DNA of 43,060 nt. Source: Cellulomonas persica (lineage in GTDB: Bacteria; Actinomycetota; Actinomycetes; Actinomycetales; Cellulomonadaceae). The notes under the pieces are model-generated. The model made no database searches. It worked only from the letters and a program-made list of their open reading frames with translations, and was not told where the DNA came from. Position numbers and translations under genes: made by a program. Shown here piece after piece: positions 37,910 through 43,060 of this stretch (its first letter is position 1; the number at the start of each line of letters is the position of its first letter). The stretch spans positions 1 to 43,060 of the forward strand of contig NZ_BJUA01000019.1 in the NCBI RefSeq assembly GCF_007989825.1, read 5' to 3'.

Positions 37910-39462
37910 CGCGACGAGTCGGCCCGACGCAGCCGGGACGCGACCTGGATCGCGCGGACCGCGGCCTGCGCCTTGTTGCGGGACTCGGCGTACTCGAGCT
38001 CGGGCACGGAGTCGGCGACGATCCCGCCACCGGCCTGCACCGACGCGCGTCCGTCGCGGATGAGCGCCGTGCGGATCGCGATCGCCATGTCCATGTTTCC
38101 GGCGAAGTCGAAGTAACCGACGGTGCCGCCGTAGATGCCGCGACGTGCGGGCTCGACCTCGTCGATCAGCGCGATGGCCCGCTGCTTGGGTGCGCCCGAG
38201 AGCGTCCCCGCGGGGAACGTCGCCGTGAGCGTCTGGAGCGCGGTCGCCCCCGCACGCAGGCGCCCGACGACCGTCGACGTGATGTGCATGATGTGCGAGA
38301 ACCGGCGCACGGCCATGAACTCGACGACCTCGACGCTCGTCGGGTCGCACACCTTGACCAGGTCGTTGCGCGACAGGTCGACCAGCATGATGTGCTCGGC
38401 GCGCTCCTTGGGGTCCTCGAGCACCTCGTCGGCGAGCTCGCGGTCCTCCTCGGGAGTCGCGCCACGTGGCCGCGAGCCGGCGATGGGGTACGTCGTGACG
38501 TGGCCCTCGTCGACCTTCACGAGCGTCTCCGGGCTCGAGCCGACGACCGCGAAGTCCCGCCCGTCGGCGTCCTGCAGCTGCAGGTAGTACATGTACGGGC
38601 TCGGGTTGATGGTGCGCAGCACGCGGTAGACGTCGAGGGGCTCGGCCGGGCAGTCCAGGTCGAGCCGCTGCGACATGACGACCTGGAACACCTCGCCGTC
38701 CCGGATCGCGTCCTTGCCGAACCGCACCGCGTGGTCGAACTCCTCACGGGTCGAGCGGAACCGCAGCTCGGGCTCGGGCACGTCCACCAGCACCGCGACC
38801 GCCGACGGGGCGGGCTGCAGCAGCTGCGCCTGCATCGCGTCGAGCCGCGCGACGGCGTCCGCGTGCGCGTCGTCGACGCGCTCGTCGGTGTCGTCGAAGT
38901 TGATCGCGTTCGCCACGAGCCAGACCGACCCGTCCTGGTGGTCGACCACGGCCAGGTCGGTCGCGAGCAGCAGCGTCAGCTCGGGGACGTCGAGCTCCTC
39001 GGGTGCCTTCCGGGGCAGCGTGGGCTCCCAGTGGTGCACGATGTCCCAACCCAGGGCGCCGACGAGGCCACCGGTCAGCGGGGGCAGCCCGGGCAGCACG
39101 GGGGTGCGCAGCACGTCGAGGGTCTCGCTCAGCACGTCGAGCACGTCCCCGCTCGTCGGGACGCCCACGGGCACGTCACCGGTCCACACGGCCTCGCCGT
39201 CGCGCACCGTGAGGGTCGCGCGTGAGCGGACGCCGACGAACGACCAGCGTGCCCACGTCCCGTCGGCCTCCGCGGACTCGAGGATGAACGTGCCCGCACG
39301 CCCCGCGCCGAGCGTGCGGTACAGGCCGACGGGCGTCACGTCGTCGGCCAGCAGCCGCCGCACGACCGGCACCACGCGGCGGTCGCGCGCGAGCTCCCGG
39401 AAGCCCTCGAGAGTGGGCCACGTCCCGCCCCAGGGCACCTGGGCCGTCTCGGCGCCGCTCAT
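37906..39462 (-). CDS. trpE: Anthranilate synthase component I
   Basis: TrpE makes anthranilate from chorismate and ammonia, the first step of tryptophan synthesis. The 518-residue product has TFILESAE near the N-terminus, which corresponds to the LLES feedback site for Trp, then [51 protein letters not shown] and [14 protein letters not shown] with the metal and chorismate residues. ATG at 39462 overlaps the hisI stop by four bases. The glutaminase partner (trpG) is not in the window. It uses chorismate made by the aroC gene at the other end of the window. Confidence 0.96.
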   Translation of the reverse strand: MSGAETAQVPWGGTWPTLEGFRELARDRRVVPVVRRLLADDVTPVGLYRTLGAGRAGTFILESAEADGTWARWSFVGVRSRATLTVRDGEAVWTGDVPVGVPTSGDVLDVLSETLDVLRTPVLPGLPPLTGGLVGALGWDIVHHWEPTLPRKAPEELDVPELTLLLATDLAVVDHQDGSVWLVANAINFDDTDERVDDAHADAVARLDAMQAQLLQPAPSAVAVLVDVPEPELRFRSTREEFDHAVRFGKDAIRDGEVFQVVMSQRLDLDCPAEPLDVYRVLRTINPSPYMYYLQLQDADGRDFAVVGSSPETLVKVDEGHVTTYPIAGSRPRGATPEEDRELADEVLEDPKERAEHIMLVDLSRNDLVKVCDPTSVEVVEFMAVRRFSHIMHITSTVVGRLRAGATALQTLTATFPAGTLSGAPKQRAIALIDEVEPARRGIYGGTVGYFDFAGNMDMAIAIRTALIRDGRASVQAGGGIVADSVPELEYAESRNKAQAAVRAIQVASRLRRADSSR

Positions 39463-39833
39463 CGGGTCTCCCCCGCCTGCCCGGGCAGGGTCAACGGCAG
39501 CGCACCCCCGGCCTCGAAGCACGTGCGGGCGCCGGTGTGGCACGCCGCGCCGACCTGGTCGACCTGGACCAGCAGCGCGTCGCCGTCGCAGTCGATGCTC
39601 ACGGACATCACGTGCTGCACGTGGCCCGACGTGTCCCCCTTGCGCCAGTACTCCTGGCGCGAGCGGGACCAGAACGTCACGCGACCGGACGACAGCGTGC
39701 GACGCAGCGCCTCGTCGTCCATCCAGCCGAGCATGAGCACCTCGCGCGTGTCGTGCTGCTGCACGATCGCGGCGACGAGACCTGCCTCGTCGCGCTTCAG
39801 GCGCGAGGCGACTGCGGGATCCAGGGTGGGCAC
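39459..39833 (-). CDS. hisI: Phosphoribosyl-AMP cyclohydrolase
   Basis: HisI opens the adenine ring of PR-AMP in histidine synthesis. The 124-residue product has [31 protein letters not shown], and the metal-binding [14 protein letters not shown] and [10 protein letters not shown], with the zinc cysteines. It is the single-domain form (no HisE fusion). GTG at 39833 ([13 protein letters not shown]) has no ribosome site but has a -10-like box six bases upstream, so it may be leaderless. It is first in the hisI-trpE group. Confidence 0.94.
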   Translation of the reverse strand: MPTLDPAVASRLKRDEAGLVAAIVQQHDTREVLMLGWMDDEALRRTLSSGRVTFWSRSRQEYWRKGDTSGHVQHVMSVSIDCDGDALLVQVDQVGAACHTGARTCFEAGGALPLTLPGQAGETR

Positions 39834-39839
39834 CCGAGA

Positions 39840-39867
39840 ATCCTGCCACGACCGGCCCGGACGTCCA
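39840..39867 (-). promoter_or_regulatory. Possible leaderless promoter of hisI-trpE
   Basis: On the minus strand: TGGACG (39862-39867), 16 bases, CAGGAT (39840-39845), then six bases to the GTG. The absence of a ribosome site before this GTG supports leaderless initiation. The boxes are only moderate matches. Confidence 0.35.
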
Positions 39868-39873
39868 CGGCCT

Positions 39874-39890
39874 GTCCGCGCCGCGCGGAC
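39874..39890 (-). terminator. Short terminator after the ABC exporter genes
   Basis: GTCCGCG-CCG-CGCGGAC, a perfect 7-bp stem with a 3-base loop, lies 25 bases past the stop of the second ABC subunit and upstream of the putative hisI promoter. Confidence 0.55.
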
Positions 39891-39914
39891 CGACCGCACC
39901 TGCCCCGCGCGTGG

Positions 39915-41906
39915 TCAGCGCGTCTGCGAGACCCAGGCGCCGTGCATGCTCGCGTAGAGACCGCCCGCCGCGACGAGCTCGTCGTGGTGACCGTGCTCGA
40001 CCACCCGGCCCGCCTCCACGACCACGACCGCGTCCGCCGCCTCGGCCGTCGAGAGCCGGTGCGCGATCGTGATCGTGGTCCGGCCCGCGGTGAGCCCGGC
40101 GAGCGCGCGAGCGAGGCGCACCTCGGTCGCGGGGTCGACGGCCGAGGTCGCCTCGTCGAGCAGCAGCAGGTCCGCGTCGGCGAGGTAGGCCCGCGCGAGG
40201 GCGACGAGCTGCCGCTCGCCCGCCGAGAGCGACTCGCCCCGCTGCCCCACGGGCGTCCCGAGGCCCGCGACGAGCTCGTCGACCCACGGTCCGAGCCCGA
40301 GCGCGTCCACGGCCTCGCGCACGCGCGGGTCGTCGTGCGGTGGGGTCCAGCGCGGGTCGTGGTCGTGACGCAGGCCGTACGCGATGTTCTGCGCGAGCGT
40401 GCCGTCGAACAGGAAGCCCTCCTGGGGCACGAGCACGACGCGGCGCCGCAGGTGGTCGTGCCGGATCTCGCGCAGGTCGACCCCGTCGAGCAGGATCTGG
40501 CCGCGGGTCGGGTCCACGAGCCGGGCCACGAGGCGCGCGATCGTCGTCTTCCCCGAGCCCGTCGCCCCGACGACCGCGACCGACGAGCCGGCCGGCACGA
40601 CGACGTCCACGTCGTGCAGCACCGGCGGGCCGTCCGGGTAGGCGAACCCGACGCCCCGTAGCTCGACGCGCGCGGGAGCCCGGTGGGAGACCGTGCCGCT
40701 CTCCCCCGGGTCGACGAGCTCGACCGGGGTCTCGAGCACGCCCAGCACGCGGCGCCAGCCGGCCACCGCGTTCTGCAGCTCGTTGAGGATCTCGGTCGCC
40801 ATCTGCACCGGACCGGTGAACAGCTGCACCAGGAACAGGAAGGCGAGCAGCCGCCCCACGGTGAGGTCTCCCGCGACCCCGAGGTACGTGCCCGCGACCA
40901 CGACGACCGCGAGCACGAGGTTCGCGGTGAGCGCGCCGGAGGAGAACACCGTCGCGACGAGGTTCTGCGCGCGGATCATCGCGCGGCGCGTCGCGCCGAT
41001 CGCCGCGTCCGTCGAGCGCTGCGTGCGGTCAGCCACGCCGTACGCGCGGATCGTCTCGGCGCCGACGACCGACTCCGAGATCGCACCGAGCATCGCCCCG
41101 TAGCGCTCGCGCACGGTCGAGTAGCGCGCGTTGACCCGCTTCTGCAGCGGCTGCAGCGCGATGACGAGCGGCACGAACCCGAACCAGACCAGCAGCGTGA
41201 GCTGCCACGAGTACACCGCCATGAGCGCCGTGGCGACCAGGATCTGCAGCACCGAGACGAGCAGCATGATCCCGCCCCACTGCACGAACAGCGAGATCGT
41301 GTCGACGTCGGAGGTCACGCGCGACACGAGGCTGCCGCGGCGCTCGGTGCCGCGCGTCAGGACCGACAGGTCGTGCACGTGACGGAACGCGCGCGTGCGC
41401 AGCTGCAGCAGCCCGGCCTCGCTCGAGCGGAACAGCCGGATGTTCACCGCGGCGGAGCACAGCGCGCCGAGCACGAGCCCGGTCGCGGCGATCCCGGCGA
41501 GCGTCGCCACGCGCGCGACGTCCGGCCCGCCGGCGGCGAGGATCCCCGTGTCGACGGTCTGCTGCACCGCGATCGGCACGAGCACACGACCGACCGCGGC
41601 GAGCGTCGCGAGCAGGATGGTGACCCACACGCCCTCGACCAGCCGGGGCGAGACCTCGATGCCGCGCCGCAGCGTCGCGAGCACGCCCAGGCTGCTCGCG
41701 GACGCCATCGAGTGCCCGCGCGTCGCGCCGTCGTCGGAACCGCTCGAGCCGTCCACCGTCGTGGAGCCCGTCGCCGCGGTGTCCGTCGCCGTCGAGCCCG
41801 TCGCCGCGCTGTCCGTCGCCGCGGTGTCCGTCGCCGTGGTGTCCGTCGCCGTGGTGTCCGTCGCCGTGCCGTCCGTCACCGTGGGCTCCTCACCTGCGCG
41901 CGTCAT
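39915..41906 (-). CDS. ABC exporter subunit, fused membrane and ATPase domains (second subunit)
   Basis: The 663-residue half-transporter has a repeat-rich hydrophilic N-terminus (residues 1-70), six membrane helices of the type I exporter fold (about 90-375), then the ATPase: Walker A VGATGSGKTT, Q-loop VLVPQEGFLFDG, signature ESLSAGERQLVALARA, Walker B LLLLDEATSAVD and His-loop TITIAHRLSTA. The catalytic Glu and His are present, but the signature reads LSAGE instead of LSGGQ. ATG at 41906 overlaps the first subunit's stop by four bases (ATGA). Substrate unknown; cysteine/glutathione (CydDC-like), drug and lipid exporters share this layout. Confidence 0.93.
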   Translation of the reverse strand: MTRAGEEPTVTDGTATDTTATDTTATDTAATDSAATGSTATDTAATGSTTVDGSSGSDDGATRGHSMASASSLGVLATLRRGIEVSPRLVEGVWVTILLATLAAVGRVLVPIAVQQTVDTGILAAGGPDVARVATLAGIAATGLVLGALCSAAVNIRLFRSSEAGLLQLRTRAFRHVHDLSVLTRGTERRGSLVSRVTSDVDTISLFVQWGGIMLLVSVLQILVATALMAVYSWQLTLLVWFGFVPLVIALQPLQKRVNARYSTVRERYGAMLGAISESVVGAETIRAYGVADRTQRSTDAAIGATRRAMIRAQNLVATVFSSGALTANLVLAVVVVAGTYLGVAGDLTVGRLLAFLFLVQLFTGPVQMATEILNELQNAVAGWRRVLGVLETPVELVDPGESGTVSHRAPARVELRGVGFAYPDGPPVLHDVDVVVPAGSSVAVVGATGSGKTTIARLVARLVDPTRGQILLDGVDLREIRHDHLRRRVVLVPQEGFLFDGTLAQNIAYGLRHDHDPRWTPPHDDPRVREAVDALGLGPWVDELVAGLGTPVGQRGESLSAGERQLVALARAYLADADLLLLDEATSAVDPATEVRLARALAGLTAGRTTITIAHRLSTAEAADAVVVVEAGRVVEHGHHDELVAAGGLYASMHGAWVSQTR
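41763..41867 (-). repeat. Seven tandem 15-base units coding TATDT-type pentapeptides
   Basis: Seven in-frame 15-base units encode TATDT-TATDT-TATDT-AATDS-AATGS-TATDT-AATGS at residues 14-48 of the ABC subunit. They are Thr/Ala-rich and lie in the cytoplasmic N-terminus before the first membrane helix. The frame is kept whatever the copy number. Confidence 0.85.
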
Positions 41907-43060
41907 CGGGCGTCCGCCGTCTCGTCGAGCGGGGCGTCGAGGTCCTCGTCCTCGTCCCACGCCCGGCCGGCGCGCCGCTCGCTTTCACGCTCGTACGCGG
42001 TCGCGAGCTCGCGGTACCCCGGGTCGCGCGCGAGCAGGTCGGCGTGCGTGCCGCGGTCGACCACCCGGCCGCCGTCGAGGTGCACGACCTCGTCGGCCAG
42101 CAGCACCGACGACATGCGGTAGGCGACCAGCAGGACCGTGGGCCCGGGCTCGCCCGCGGTGCCGCGCAGACCGCGCAGGATCTCCTGCTCGACACGCGGG
42201 TCGACCGCGGAGGTCGCGTCGTCGAGCACGAGCACGCGCGGACGCCGTACCAGGGCGCGCGCGAGCGCGAGCCGCTGGCGCTGACCGCCCGAGAGGTTCG
42301 CGCCGCGCTCGCCCAGGTGGGCGTCCAGGCCGCCGGGCAGCGCCCGGACCACGTCGTCGACCCGCGCGACGCGCAGCGCGTGCCACACCTCGTCGTCGGT
42401 CGGGCACGCGGGGTCGTCGGCGTCGGCGAGGGTGACGTTGCCGCGCACCGTGTCCTCGAAGACGAACGCGTGCTGCGCGACGAGCGCGACGTGGCTCGCG
42501 AGGTCGTGCGGGTCGAGGTCGCGCAGGTCCACGCCGTCGACGAGCACCGCACCACGGTCGGGGTCGGACAGTCGCGGCACGAGCGTGACGAGACTCGTCT
42601 TGCCGGCGCCCGTCGGCCCGACGACCGCGACGATGCGGCCTGCGCCCAGCTCCAGGTCGACGTCGTCGACGAGCGTGAGGGGACCCTGCGGCGTCTCGAC
42701 GACGCGCGTCGCGTGGTCGAACCGCACGGCCGCCCCGGCGGCCGCCGGGCTCCAGCGGGTCGAGCCGGCGGGCAGCGCGCCGGTGCTGTCGACCACGCGC
42801 GCGATCCGGTCGTAGCCGACCAGCGCACGCGGGATCTCCCCGAGCACCCAGCCGAAGGCGCGTACGGGTACCGCGAGCAGCGTCAGCAGGTACGCGGCCG
42901 CGACCACGTCACCCGTCTCGATGCTCCCCGTCGACACGCGCCACGTCCCGACGACGAGCACCGCGAGCGTGCCCACGTTCGGGAGCAGGTCGATCACGGG
43001 GTCGAAGAACGCCCGGACCACACCGACGCGCACGTTCGCGTCCGCGAGCCGGCTCGCCCG
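41903..43060 (-). CDS. ABC exporter subunit, first subunit (5' end cut by the window edge)
   Basis: The visible part holds the last membrane helices and the full ATPase domain: Walker A VGPTGAGKTS, Q-loop VALVAQHAFVFED, signature GANLSGGQRQRLALARAL, Walker B VLVLDDATSAVD, and the His-loop region LLVAYRMSSV. The catalytic Glu after Walker B is Asp and the His-loop His is Tyr, so its own ATP site looks degenerate, while its signature LSGGQ is canonical. The frame runs off the end (residues before the visible ASRLADANVRVG). It forms a heterodimer with the next gene, which it overlaps by four bases. Confidence 0.92.
   Translation of the reverse strand, partial: RASRLADANVRVGVVRAFFDPVIDLLPNVGTLAVLVVGTWRVSTGSIETGDVVAAAYLLTLLAVPVRAFGWVLGEIPRALVGYDRIARVVDSTGALPAGSTRWSPAAAGAAVRFDHATRVVETPQGPLTLVDDVDLELGAGRIVAVVGPTGAGKTSLVTLVPRLSDPDRGAVLVDGVDLRDLDPHDLASHVALVAQHAFVFEDTVRGNVTLADADDPACPTDDEVWHALRVARVDDVVRALPGGLDAHLGERGANLSGGQRQRLALARALVRRPRVLVLDDATSAVDPRVEQEILRGLRGTAGEPGPTVLLVAYRMSSVLLADEVVHLDGGRVVDRGTHADLLARDPGYRELATAYERESERRAGRAWDEDEDLDAPLDETADAR

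Noticed and set aside
41763..41867. A CRISPR-like array of short repeats
   Set aside because: The units are directly adjacent without spacers and in frame inside an ABC gene, so it is a coding tandem repeat.

Overview
This is a GC-rich actinobacterial chromosome segment. The best guess is Cellulomonas or a close relative in the Micrococcales. The reasons are the very high GC of coding and spacer DNA, frequent GTG starts, and the order hisI-trpE-(Trp-associated membrane protein)-HGxxPAAW protein ... trpC-trpB-trpA-lgt ... pyk, which is familiar from actinobacteria. A large fibronectin type III (Fn3) protein and a complete Gram-positive type IV pilus (T4P) locus also fit. The genus is an inference. 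No tRNA, rRNA, IS element, prophage or CRISPR was seen. Almost all genes are on the minus strand; only the Fn3 protein and an alpha/beta hydrolase are on the plus strand.

Layout from left to right. (1) 39-3000: a SatD-like regulator and the shikimate genes aroQ, aroB and aroK. (2) 3147-7203: a secreted protein of 12 Fn3-like modules, on the opposite strand, which separates aroK from aroC. (3) 7250-8437: aroC. (4) 8579-20557: the T4P locus, transcribed in the order pilB, pilT, pilC, pilA, three minor prepilin-like genes, pilD, pilM, pilN, pilO. (5) 20678-23124: an alpha/beta hydrolase and pyruvate kinase. (6) 23203-29224: glutamate synthase gltB-gltD. (7) 29405-33340: trpC-trpB-trpA-lgt. (8) 33572-37114: an island of small membrane proteins (two DUF2752, a CD225/dispanin-like protein, two DUF4190-like proteins, one HGxxPAAW protein). 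(9) 37214-39833: hisI, trpE and a Trp-associated membrane protein. (10) 39915-43060: a heterodimeric ABC exporter whose first subunit is cut by the window end.

The most interesting result is a set of five promoter-like sites of the sigma-28 (FliA/WhiG) type. All share CTCA(A/G)(G/C), exactly 15 bases, then an octamer close to GCCGATAG. Four lie upstream of pilB, pilT, pilA and pilM, so they split the pilus locus into co-regulated units. The fifth lies upstream of the Fn3 gene. This predicts that the Fn3 protein belongs to the pilus/motility regulon. Together with a PilB carrying a tandem MshEN (c-di-GMP-type) domain, a PilT with a long disordered extension, a PilX-like subunit with a bactofilin-like repeat region, and a 17-bp hairpin after pilA, it describes a sigma-28-controlled surface system with a candidate secreted adhesin or matrix partner.

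Other regulatory signals include a perfect TGTGA-N6-TCACA (CRP/GlxR-type) palindrome upstream of gltB, a probable leaderless promoter with an inverted-repeat operator at the SatD-like gene, and several strong hairpin terminators. Many gene pairs overlap by ATGA or GTGA, which suggests translational coupling.
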